Of a stretch of DNA of 64,000 nt, positions 51,802 through 59,452 are shown one piece after another. A program made the position numbers and the translations under genes. The stretch is from JALTDM01 sp964421355 (GTDB lineage Bacteria; Bacteroidota; Bacteroidia; Bacteroidales; JALTDM01), in assembly GCA_964421355.1 (NCBI GenBank), contig CAYQWX010000004.1:1-64000 (forward strand), in the 5' to 3' direction. Position 1 is the stretch's first letter. Each line of letters starts with the position of its first letter. Under the pieces are notes generated by a model. It saw only the letters and a list, made by a program, of their open reading frames with translations, did not search any database and was not told where the DNA came from.

Positions 51802-52221
51802 TTATATAAATTCTAATTTTGAGAAAAAGTAAGAAACTTCTTTTATACCATTTTCTGGACTATCACTCCCGTGAACAGCATTTCTTTCTATATCTTCTCC
51901 AAAAAGTTTTCTCACTGTTCCTTCTTCAGCTTCTGCAGGATTAGTAGCACCTATTAATTTCCTGTAATCTGCCACTGCATTTTCTTTTTCCAATGCCATT
52001 ACAACTATTGGTCCTGAACTCATAAAATTTGTAAGTCCGTCAAAAAACGGCTTATCTTTATGCACTTCATAAAATCCTTCTGCTTCTTTTTTAGTTAAAT
52101 GAAGCATTTTCATTGCCTTAATTTCAAACCCTGCTCCGAGAATCATATCAATTATTTTTCCTGTAGCTCTTTTTTCTGTTGCATTTGGTTTGATAATAGC
52201 TAAAGTAATTTCTTTTTTCAT
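51802..52221 (-). CDS. ndk: nucleoside-diphosphate kinase
   Basis: This enzyme balances nucleoside triphosphate pools through a phosphohistidine intermediate. At 139 residues it is of normal length. Signatures are LAIIKPNATEKRATGKI (nucleotide-binding Lys), FYEVHKDKPFFDGLTNFMSS (in two parts), GATNPAEAEEGTVR and the active-site His in ERNAVHGSDSPENG. It is cytosolic and monocistronic. The nearest promoter-like box on its strand (52322-52329) implies a leader of about 95 bases, longer than most here, and is divergent from the speA box. Confidence 0.96.
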   Translation of the reverse strand: MKKEITLAIIKPNATEKRATGKIIDMILGAGFEIKAMKMLHLTKKEAEGFYEVHKDKPFFDGLTNFMSSGPIVVMALEKENAVADYRKLIGATNPAEAEEGTVRKLFGEDIERNAVHGSDSPENGIKEVSYFFSKLEFI

Positions 52222-52321
52222 AGTTAATCTATTTTTATTAGTTATACAATTTCCACTTAATGTAACTCATTTAGATCAATCAAAACTTTACAATCTAAAT
52301 AAGTTAAATAATAAAGCAGCA

Positions 52322-52344
52322 CAAAGATAAATGTTTTATTTTTG
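52322..52344. promoter_or_regulatory. back-to-back -7 boxes for ndk (-) and speA (+)
   Basis: TATCTTTG on the minus strand (52322-52329) faces away from TATTTTTG on the plus strand (52337-52344), with 7 bases between. The plus box is 32 bases before the speA ATG; the minus box is 100 bases before the ndk ATG. Polymerase could hardly occupy both at once, so the two genes may be expressed in competition. Confidence 0.4.
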
Positions 52345-52376
52345 CAATTATAAACCATAAGTAATTTTTGTAAAAC

Positions 52377-53774
52377 ATGAAAAACAAATATATAGATCTG
52401 ATAGAACAAACATTTGACTTCCCCCAAGAAGAATTCAGAGTAGAAGACAACGAATTGTTATTTAATGAAATTCCGCTTATGGATATAATAAAGCAATATG
52501 GCACTCCACTAAAAATATCTTATCTTCCCAAAATAAGCCATCAGATACAAAAAGCTCGTAGATTTTTTAATGTAGCTATGGCAAAAGTTGATTATAAAGG
52601 CAAATATTTTTATAGTTATTGCACCAAAAGTTCTCATTTTTCTTTTGTACTACAAGAAGTATTAAAAAACAATACTCATATAGAAACATCATCGGCTTTT
52701 GACATCAACATAGTGGAAAATCTCCACAAAGAAGGTTATTTACCTAAAGACAGATATATTATTTGTAATGGCTTTAAACAAGAGCAATATTTACAGAATA
52801 TTGCACGATTAGTAAAGAACGGTTTTGGAAATGTAATTCCCGTGTTAGATAACATGGAAGAAGTTAACTTTTATTTAGATAACCTCAAAAATCATAATTT
52901 GCAACTGGGTATCCGCATTGCAACTGAAGAAGAACCCAAGTTTATGTTTTATACTTCCAGACTTGGCATCCGTTATGAAAATATTATTCCTCTGTATAAA
53001 CAAAAGTTAGCAAACCACCCACACTTTAAACTTAAAATGTTACACTTTTTTATAAATACGGGAATAAAGGACACTGCATATTACTGGAACGAATTATCAA
53101 AAGCAGTAAATCTATATGTAGAACTTAAAAAGATGGAACCTGAACTGGAGTTCCTCAACATCGGTGGTGGTCTTCCTATCAAAAACTCTCTTTCTTTTGA
53201 GTATGATTACGAATACATGATTGAAGAAATTATATACCAAATAAAAACTGTATGTAATAATGCTGGAGTACCCGAACCAAATATATTTACTGAGTTTGGC
53301 TCTTTTACAGTAGGAGAAAGTATGGCACACCTATACTCCATCGTTAATCAGAAAAAACAAAATGATAGAGAATTATGGAATATGATAAATAGTTCTTTCC
53401 TCACAACCATACCTGACTCTTGGGCAATAAATCAAAAATTTTTGCTCTTACCTATAAATCATTGGGACAAAGAATACGAAAGAGTATTTTTAGGAGGTCT
53501 TACTTGTGATAGCGATGACTATTACAATTCGGAAACACATTCAAATGCTATATTTTTACCCCGCATTTCACAATTAGACACTCCTTTGCATATAGGCTTT
53601 TTCCATACCGGAGCATATCAAGATGCACTTGCGGGATATGGAGGCATACAACACTGTTTAATCCCGGCTCCTAAACATGTATTGATAGATAAAAAAGAAA
53701 ACGGTGAATTCGTCACAAAATTATTTGCCAAAGAACAAACATATAAATCTATGTTAAGAGTGTTGGGATATTAA
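52377..53774 (+). CDS. speA: biosynthetic arginine decarboxylase (PLP fold III)
   Basis: This enzyme converts arginine to agmatine, the start of polyamine synthesis. At 465 residues it is the short form typical of Bacteroidota, lacking the inserts of E. coli SpeA (about 650). The PLP lysine is Lys84 in YSYCTKSSHF. ETSSAFDINIVE, GFKQEQYLQNIARL, GIRIATEEEP, FLNIGGGLPI (phosphate binding), FTEFGSFTVGES and LTCDSDDYYNSE with FFHTGAYQDALAGYGG complete the fold. Substrate assignment to arginine rests on family resemblance; related fold III decarboxylases use ornithine or diaminopimelate. It is cytosolic and has its own promoter-like box. Confidence 0.85.
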   Translation: MKNKYIDLIEQTFDFPQEEFRVEDNELLFNEIPLMDIIKQYGTPLKISYLPKISHQIQKARRFFNVAMAKVDYKGKYFYSYCTKSSHFSFVLQEVLKNNTHIETSSAFDINIVENLHKEGYLPKDRYIICNGFKQEQYLQNIARLVKNGFGNVIPVLDNMEEVNFYLDNLKNHNLQLGIRIATEEEPKFMFYTSRLGIRYENIIPLYKQKLANHPHFKLKMLHFFINTGIKDTAYYWNELSKAVNLYVELKKMEPELEFLNIGGGLPIKNSLSFEYDYEYMIEEIIYQIKTVCNNAGVPEPNIFTEFGSFTVGESMAHLYSIVNQKKQNDRELWNMINSSFLTTIPDSWAINQKFLLLPINHWDKEYERVFLGGLTCDSDDYYNSETHSNAIFLPRISQLDTPLHIGFFHTGAYQDALAGYGGIQHCLIPAPKHVLIDKKENGEFVTKLFAKEQTYKSMLRVLGY

Positions 53775-53855
53775 ACAAATATAATTCTACACGAATAAAT
53801 TTTCTAATTAAAAAACATTTACCTTTGACCTGCTTTTTGCAAACTTATAACAATA

Positions 53856-54983
53856 ATGAATAATTCTGACACACAAATAATTAAACAATTAACAGGTAAT
53901 AAAACATTAATATCTATTGCTGAAAAAGTCTTAAACAACGAACGCATTTCCGACGATGAGGCTTTAACATTATTTTCCGAAGCAGAACTCCCTTATTTAA
54001 TGCACTTAGCAACATTCAAAAAAAAACAATTATCTGAAGACAAAGTTTACTTTAACAAAAACTTCCATATAGAACCAACTAACATCTGTATTTACAGATG
54101 TACTTTTTGCTCTTATAGGAGAAATATTGGCGACGAAGATGCTTGGGACTACTCTATTGACAAAATGTTAGAAATTGTAGAATCGTTTGATGATAAAGAT
54201 GTAACAGAAGTACATATAGTTGGAGGGGTGCATCCAAAACACGATATCTATTTCTACACAGAACTTTTGAAAAAAATAAAAGTTCACCGCCCTAATATTC
54301 ATATAAAAGCATTTACCGCTATCGAGCTGGAATTTATGATAAAAAAAGCCAAACTTCCTTTGGAAGAAGGGCTTAAAATACTAAAAGAAAGTGGGTTGGA
54401 TTCCATTCCTGGTGGAGGAGCCGAAATATTTAACTGGGAAATACGCAAAAAAATATGCAAAGACAAAGGGAAAGCAGAAAAATGGTTGGAAATACATCGC
54501 ATTGCACATAAACTCGGTATAGCAAGCAATGCGACAATATTGTATGGACACATAGAGTCATACAAAGATAGAATAGACCATATGCATATGCTTCGCCACC
54601 TGCAAGATGAAACAAACGGATTTAATGCTTTTATCCCCCTTAAATACAAAAAGGAACACAATCAATTATCTCACATAGGCGAAGTATCTATAATAGAAGA
54701 CTTGAAAAATTTTGCCGTATCGCGTTTATATCTTGATAATATAAAACACATAAAAGCATATTGGCCCATGCTGGGTAAAGAAGAAGCCACACTTGCACTG
54801 TTTGCAGGAGCTGATGATATGGACGGAACAATAGATGACACTACCAAAATATATTCTATGGCAGGGTCCGAAGAACAATCTCCTACTATGACTGTAGAAG
54901 AAATAACAACTCTAATCAAAAATGCAGGATACACACCTGTAGAAAGGGATTCTCTGTATAACGAAATAAAAAAACACTTATGA
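53856..54983 (+). CDS. mqnE: aminofutalosine synthase (radical SAM)
   Basis: This is the second enzyme of the futalosine route to menaquinone; it joins 3-enolpyruvylbenzoate to an adenosyl unit derived from SAM. At 375 residues it is of normal length. The cluster motif is CIYRCTFCSY (C-x3-C-x2-C, about residues 75-81), followed by VTEVHIVGGVHP, GLDSIPGGGAEIF (the MqnE signature), SNATILYGHIES, FNAFIPLKYKKEHN and a C-terminal GADDMDGTI. MqnC lacks the PGGGAE form, so MqnE is the better call. It implies a menaquinone-based respiratory chain. The next gene overlaps it by four bases (ATGA). Confidence 0.94.
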   Translation: MNNSDTQIIKQLTGNKTLISIAEKVLNNERISDDEALTLFSEAELPYLMHLATFKKKQLSEDKVYFNKNFHIEPTNICIYRCTFCSYRRNIGDEDAWDYSIDKMLEIVESFDDKDVTEVHIVGGVHPKHDIYFYTELLKKIKVHRPNIHIKAFTAIELEFMIKKAKLPLEEGLKILKESGLDSIPGGGAEIFNWEIRKKICKDKGKAEKWLEIHRIAHKLGIASNATILYGHIESYKDRIDHMHMLRHLQDETNGFNAFIPLKYKKEHNQLSHIGEVSIIEDLKNFAVSRLYLDNIKHIKAYWPMLGKEEATLALFAGADDMDGTIDDTTKIYSMAGSEEQSPTMTVEEITTLIKNAGYTPVERDSLYNEIKKHL

Positions 54984-55888
54984 TATCTGTCTGCATACCA
55001 ATATACAACTTTGATGTAAGCACTTTGCTTACTACCTTATCAAAACAGGTAGAAAAATATAATGGTGAAATAGTAGCAATAGATGATGCTTCTACTATAC
55101 ATACATTAAAACATGAAAACAAAAAGACTGCACAAAAACTAAAAAATGTTAAATACATTGAGATAAACAAAAATGCAGGTAGGTCAAAAATACGCAACTT
55201 ATTTTTAAAATATACAAAATACCAATATCTACTATTTTTAGATTGTGACTCTATTATTACATCACATACTTTTATCAAAAAATATGTAGAAACGATAAGG
55301 CAAGAACATCCTGAAGTAGTATATGGCGGACGAGTTTATGGGAATAAACCCTCTTCACGAAAAAATATTTTGAGATGGAAGCATGGCACATCATCTGAAA
55401 CTAAACCTGCTCACATCCGCAAACTTACTCCTATAGAATCTTTTGACACAAACAATTTTTTGATACGGAGAGATATATTGGAAAAAATAAAATTTAATGA
55501 AGCATTACATAAATACGGACACGAATCAACATTGTTTGCACACGATTTAAAACGTTACGGAATAAAAGTTCTGCACATAGGCAATCCTGTTGCCAATGGA
55601 GAGTTGGAAGAAAACAAAGATTTTGTAAAAAAGACAGAACAAGCAATAGAAAACCTTATTTATATCATAAAACATATAGAATTATCTGAAGAGTTTGCTG
55701 AAGAAACACCTATTGTTCAAAAATATAAGAATGCAATAGAACATAAAAGTTTATGGTGGTATAAAATACTATTTTTGCTACTAAAGTATTTTCTTAAATT
55801 ATCATTATACACAGGATACGCTCCTTTATCCTTTTTTGAATTTTACAAATTTGGCTACTTTATAACTCACTATGACAAAATAAAATAA
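54980..55888 (+). CDS. family 2 glycosyltransferase
   Basis: This is a 302-residue GT-A glycosyltransferase. Motifs are ISVCIPIYNFDVSTLL (1-17), GEIVAIDDAST, NKNAGRSKIRNLFLKY, LLFLDCDSIITS (acidic metal site) and YGGRVYG; GHESTLFAHDLKRYG is the acceptor-side acidic region. There is no clear membrane helix except a weak hydrophobic stretch near the C-terminus (about 255-280). Overlap with mqnE suggests co-expression, not necessarily shared function. The product is unknown; surface polysaccharide or lipid glycosylation is likely. A patatin-like gene starts 18 bases downstream. Confidence 0.87.
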   Translation: MISVCIPIYNFDVSTLLTTLSKQVEKYNGEIVAIDDASTIHTLKHENKKTAQKLKNVKYIEINKNAGRSKIRNLFLKYTKYQYLLFLDCDSIITSHTFIKKYVETIRQEHPEVVYGGRVYGNKPSSRKNILRWKHGTSSETKPAHIRKLTPIESFDTNNFLIRRDILEKIKFNEALHKYGHESTLFAHDLKRYGIKVLHIGNPVANGELEENKDFVKKTEQAIENLIYIIKHIELSEEFAEETPIVQKYKNAIEHKSLWWYKILFLLLKYFLKLSLYTGYAPLSFFEFYKFGYFITHYDKIK

Positions 55889-55906
55889 ACTCACACAACA
55901 CTAAAA

Positions 55907-56794
55907 ATGAACACCAAAAATGTAGCATTGGTATTAGGAAGCGGCGGAGCAAGAGGCATTGCACACATAGGTGTTATCAATGTTTTGGAAAAATACGGCT
56001 ACAAAATCACATCTATTGCAGGCACATCTATGGGAGCTCTTGTTGGAGGAATATATGCAGATGGCGGACTTGGAACATTCACCGAATGGATAAGCAAACT
56101 TACCAAACGGGATATATTTAACCTTATGGATTTTACATTTAGTAAAAACGGCATAATAAAAGGAGAAAAAATTATAGAACAACTTACAGGAATGGTACCA
56201 GAAAAGAACATTGAGGATTTATCTATTCCTTATACTGCAATAGCCACAGATATTATAAATGGCAAAGAGATAATATTTACACAAGGTAGCCTATACAATG
56301 CAATAAGGGCTTCTATATCTATTCCGACAGTGTTTTTACCGTTCAAATACAACAACACACTGCTTGTAGATGGAGGCGTATTAAACCCTATACCTGTAAA
56401 TGCAGTAAAACGACAAAAAAATGATATGCTTGTAGTAGTAAATGTAGGTTCACGAAAGCCTATTGACGAAAACATTTTACCACCTAAACAAAATTATAGC
56501 GAAGATGAAACAACAGATAAAAAAATAGAAAAAATATTTAGGATAATAGACCGATTTACACCAAAAAACAATTCGGACAAAATAGGATATTATAACCTGT
56601 TAAATAAAACTACAAGTCTAATGATACAAAAGATATCCGAACTAACACTACAACTATACAACCCTGATATTTTAATAGAAATGCCACGCGAAACTTTTGG
56701 TACTTATGAATTTTTCAAAGCAAAAGAAATAATAAAAGTAGGAGAAATATTAACCCAAAAAGCATTAGAAACTGTGGGTTCCAGAAAAAATTAA
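55907..56794 (+). CDS. patatin-like phospholipase (RssA/YchK type)
   Basis: This is a 295-residue serine acyl hydrolase. The oxyanion-hole motif VLGSGGARGIAHIGV (about 10-24), nucleophile GTSMGALVGG (G-x-S-x-G) and catalytic Asp in LLVDGGVLNPIPV are all intact. There is no signal peptide, so it is cytosolic like bacterial RssA/YchK. The C-terminal 100 residues (IFRIIDRFTPKNNSDKIGYYN onward, in two parts) are helical. Likely activity is hydrolysis of phospholipid or lysophospholipid acyl chains; the natural substrate is unknown. It is last in the mqnE-glycosyltransferase-patatin run. Confidence 0.9.
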   Translation: MNTKNVALVLGSGGARGIAHIGVINVLEKYGYKITSIAGTSMGALVGGIYADGGLGTFTEWISKLTKRDIFNLMDFTFSKNGIIKGEKIIEQLTGMVPEKNIEDLSIPYTAIATDIINGKEIIFTQGSLYNAIRASISIPTVFLPFKYNNTLLVDGGVLNPIPVNAVKRQKNDMLVVVNVGSRKPIDENILPPKQNYSEDETTDKKIEKIFRIIDRFTPKNNSDKIGYYNLLNKTTSLMIQKISELTLQLYNPDILIEMPRETFGTYEFFKAKEIIKVGEILTQKALETVGSRKN

Positions 56795-56813
56795 AGTGTT
56801 TTTTTAAATAATT

Positions 56814-56829
56814 TGAATTATATAATTCA
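56814..56829. repeat. perfect 16-base palindrome between convergent genes
   Basis: TGAATTATATAATTCA reads the same on both strands and lies between the patatin stop and the porP stop. It has no T run on either side long enough for a classical terminator, and its G-C content is low. It may be a weak bidirectional terminator or chance. Confidence 0.3.
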
Positions 56830-56910
56830 CAGAATAAAATTCATTGAACTCTTTACAAAACAACTATTTTGATATGATCAGTAACCGACTTATTATTTAT
56901 TTCTAATTAG

Positions 56911-57906
56911 CTAAAATTTCGCACAAGGAATCATTTGCCGCCTTATTTTTGATTTGAGCTTCTGATCTTGATTAAATTCATAAGCAATAGATATTTCATG
57001 GGCACCTGCACTTCTTAATATAAGCCTGGAAATAGTAAAATCATAGCTATAACCTATTTTTATTTTATCGGTAGTATATCCCAACAATATCGCTATTGCA
57101 TCATGATTGCCATAGCCTGGAGCATATCGTTTAATTGGCAATCCTCTATACCATAAGCCCACTACAAAAGGTTTGTTTTGCCAATATATTCCCATATCAA
57201 GTTGGTCAAATTTCCCTTGTGCTTTATACAAAAACGAAAACAATACTTCTTTTTCATTAAAGCGTGATGAAGATGCAGAAATCTTACCTCCACCAAATAT
57301 CAATAAGGTAGTAGGTACAGGACTTATTCCTTCTGCAATAAGACTTTGATCAGGTTGCAATAAATGTAATACATTAAATCCTCCCCAGTATTGTCTTGTA
57401 AACACAACAGAAGAAAAAGCAAAATCCAAATATTGTTTTTTGTCAAGCAATCTGCTTTCTACAGTAGGAGTTGTTCCAGAAAAAGATATTTGATCATTAA
57501 AAACAAGACGATTATAATCAATACTTCTTTGTCCATAAACTACAGCAAGACCAGGACGTATATTTAAATTTCTGTTTATCATTATATTATAAGTGTAGTT
57601 GAAGGAAATGTTTGTGGTAGCAAGGTGTCCACTACCTGCCTGATCTCTCAAAAGAAGTAATCCTACTCCTGAGCGGTATTTGTAGAAATTATGATCTAAT
57701 GATAATGAATAAGTAACAAAACCTCCGGGTATTGCAGGCCACTGATCTCTAAAATTTAATACAGCACGGGATCCAACACTACTTCCCGCAAAGGATGGTG
57801 CTAAATATAAGGGTGCAGAGAAATATTGAGTAAGTTGAGGATCTTGCCCATTGGCATAAAATGAAATAGAAATAAATAATATTATAAAAACTTTATAAAA
57901 TCTCAT
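56911..57906 (-). CDS. PorP/SprF-family T9SS membrane protein (second copy)
   Basis: This is a 331-residue outer-membrane barrel of the PorP/SprF family. A signal peptide (1-20, ending YANGQ) is followed by DPQLTQYFSAPLYLAPSFAG, SRAVLNFRDQWPAIPGGFVT, GVGLLLLRDQAGSGHLATTN and a late VGLWYRGLPIKRY with IKIGYSYDFTIS. Its start overlaps the stop of the PD40 gene as ATGA. It is the third gene of an adhesin-PD40-PorP operon and is quite different in sequence from the copy at 41297, consistent with each PorP serving its own cargo. Confidence 0.92.
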   Translation of the reverse strand: MRFYKVFIILFISISFYANGQDPQLTQYFSAPLYLAPSFAGSSVGSRAVLNFRDQWPAIPGGFVTYSLSLDHNFYKYRSGVGLLLLRDQAGSGHLATTNISFNYTYNIMINRNLNIRPGLAVVYGQRSIDYNRLVFNDQISFSGTTPTVESRLLDKKQYLDFAFSSVVFTRQYWGGFNVLHLLQPDQSLIAEGISPVPTTLLIFGGGKISASSSRFNEKEVLFSFLYKAQGKFDQLDMGIYWQNKPFVVGLWYRGLPIKRYAPGYGNHDAIAILLGYTTDKIKIGYSYDFTISRLILRSAGAHEISIAYEFNQDQKLKSKIRRQMIPCAKF

Positions 57907-59447
57907 TTTGCTTCTAATACAACATTTTTAAATAAGTCAATATCCCTTATGCCGTTAGTTAAATCAACATCTGCCGTTGCAGAATGATATCCTTGTGCTT
58001 CTACAATCATTTTATATTTTCTATTAGGCAACAAAGCCAAAATAAATTTACCATCTTTTGTAGTTCTATATATTCCTTGTATTTCTTTTGTTTGTATATC
58101 AATAATTGTAATTACTGCCTTAAGTGTTTGGTATGACGGTTGATATGTTGTTACGCTACCTTTTAGTATTATAGGTTTTTTATTAAGGTCCGACATTTTT
58201 ACCATATAAATATCCATATCTCCAACCCCACCCTTCCTATTGCTTGAAAAATATCCTTTAGTTTGTTCCGGATTTGTTACAAAAAATATGTCATCTGCCA
58301 CACTGTTTATAGGCACTCCTAAATTTACAGGTTCTGTCCATTCGCCACTATCATTTTTTCGGGAAACAAAAATATCATACCCCCCCATGTTTTTATGACC
58401 TTTGGAACTAAAATACATCACATCTCCACTTGCAGTAATAAATGGAGCATCTTCATCATAAGGAGTATTTATAGAAGCCCCCATATTCAAAGGTAAACTC
58501 CATCTTCCATTAGGCAGTTTTACTATACGATAAATATCCTTACCTCCATAGCCACCAGCCATATTGCTCGAAAAATATATTGTTCTTTCATCTTGCGTAA
58601 TGGTTATGGAAGACTCTACAGATTCTTTTCTGTTTACACTTTCGGTAAATTTAACGGGATTGGTCCAAGTCTTTTTATCAATCCGTTCTGACACATAAAT
58701 ATCTCCACCTGTATAAGCATCATTTCTATAAATATACATAAACTTTCCATCTTTTGAAAAACCAACACAAGCATCATGATAAGGGGTATTTATTGGTGCT
58801 CCTACATTTTTTGCTGGAAGCCATTTTTTATTTACCCTTTCAGAATAGTAAATATCTTCATAATAAAGTCCCAAAGGATCTTTATTATTGTTACTACTTC
58901 CTGGACGGCGAGAGGTAAAAAACATAGTGCCTTCTATTGGTAAAATAAACGGTGCATAATCTGGATAAGAACTATTTATGTTTTTGTCTAACAAAATGAC
59001 TTTTGCCAAATTTCTATCCTTTAATAATTTTCTTGCTGTATAAGTTTTATTTAGTTGATATTCTATTTGTTGATAAGTGAAACTTTTTTCTCTATGTTCA
59101 TTTTTATATTTCAAAAATGCCTGCTCAGATTTTGACAATTCCCCATTTAATCTGTATAATATTCCTAAGTAATAATATGCGTCAGGACTAACTTCAGTGC
59201 TTTTTTCAAAATATGGTATTGCCTCTAATTTATTACGAGAGACATTAAATAAACAAACCCCTAACTTGTAGGCAACAGCCTTATTGGCTGTATCTTGTTC
59301 ATATATAGCATTGTATAAAGGCTTTGCCAAATGATAATTACCATAGGAAAATTGCTCATCCGCTTCTTTTTGCATTTTTTTTATGTTTTGCGGAAAAAGA
59401 CTCACAGATAAAATCATTATTATTGCAAATACTATTTTTTGTTTCAT
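57903..59447 (-). CDS. TPR/PD40 beta-propeller protein with regulatory-like C-terminal domain
   Basis: This is a 514-residue periplasmic protein. The signal peptide (1-19, ending SLFPQN) is followed by TPRs (about 25-130, ANKAVAYKLGVCLFNVSRNK) and a PD40/WD40-like beta-propeller (about 165-400). Repeats in the propeller read DAPFITASGDVMYFSSKG, MGGYDIFVSRK and TKGYFSSNRKGGVGDMDIYM. A carboxypeptidase-regulatory-like domain ends the protein (about 425-510). Related proteins in T9SS and gliding loci (PorE-like) usually end in an OmpA peptidoglycan-binding domain; here it is missing. The gene lies 5 bases after the adhesin stop and overlaps porP. A role in cell-envelope support of the adhesin is inferred. 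Confidence 0.85.
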   Translation of the reverse strand: MKQKIVFAIIMILSVSLFPQNIKKMQKEADEQFSYGNYHLAKPLYNAIYEQDTANKAVAYKLGVCLFNVSRNKLEAIPYFEKSTEVSPDAYYYLGILYRLNGELSKSEQAFLKYKNEHREKSFTYQQIEYQLNKTYTARKLLKDRNLAKVILLDKNINSSYPDYAPFILPIEGTMFFTSRRPGSSNNNKDPLGLYYEDIYYSERVNKKWLPAKNVGAPINTPYHDACVGFSKDGKFMYIYRNDAYTGGDIYVSERIDKKTWTNPVKFTESVNRKESVESSITITQDERTIYFSSNMAGGYGGKDIYRIVKLPNGRWSLPLNMGASINTPYDEDAPFITASGDVMYFSSKGHKNMGGYDIFVSRKNDSGEWTEPVNLGVPINSVADDIFFVTNPEQTKGYFSSNRKGGVGDMDIYMVKMSDLNKKPIILKGSVTTYQPSYQTLKAVITIIDIQTKEIQGIYRTTKDGKFILALLPNRKYKMIVEAQGYHSATADVDLTNGIRDIDLFKNVVLEAK

Positions 59448-59452
59448 ATTTT

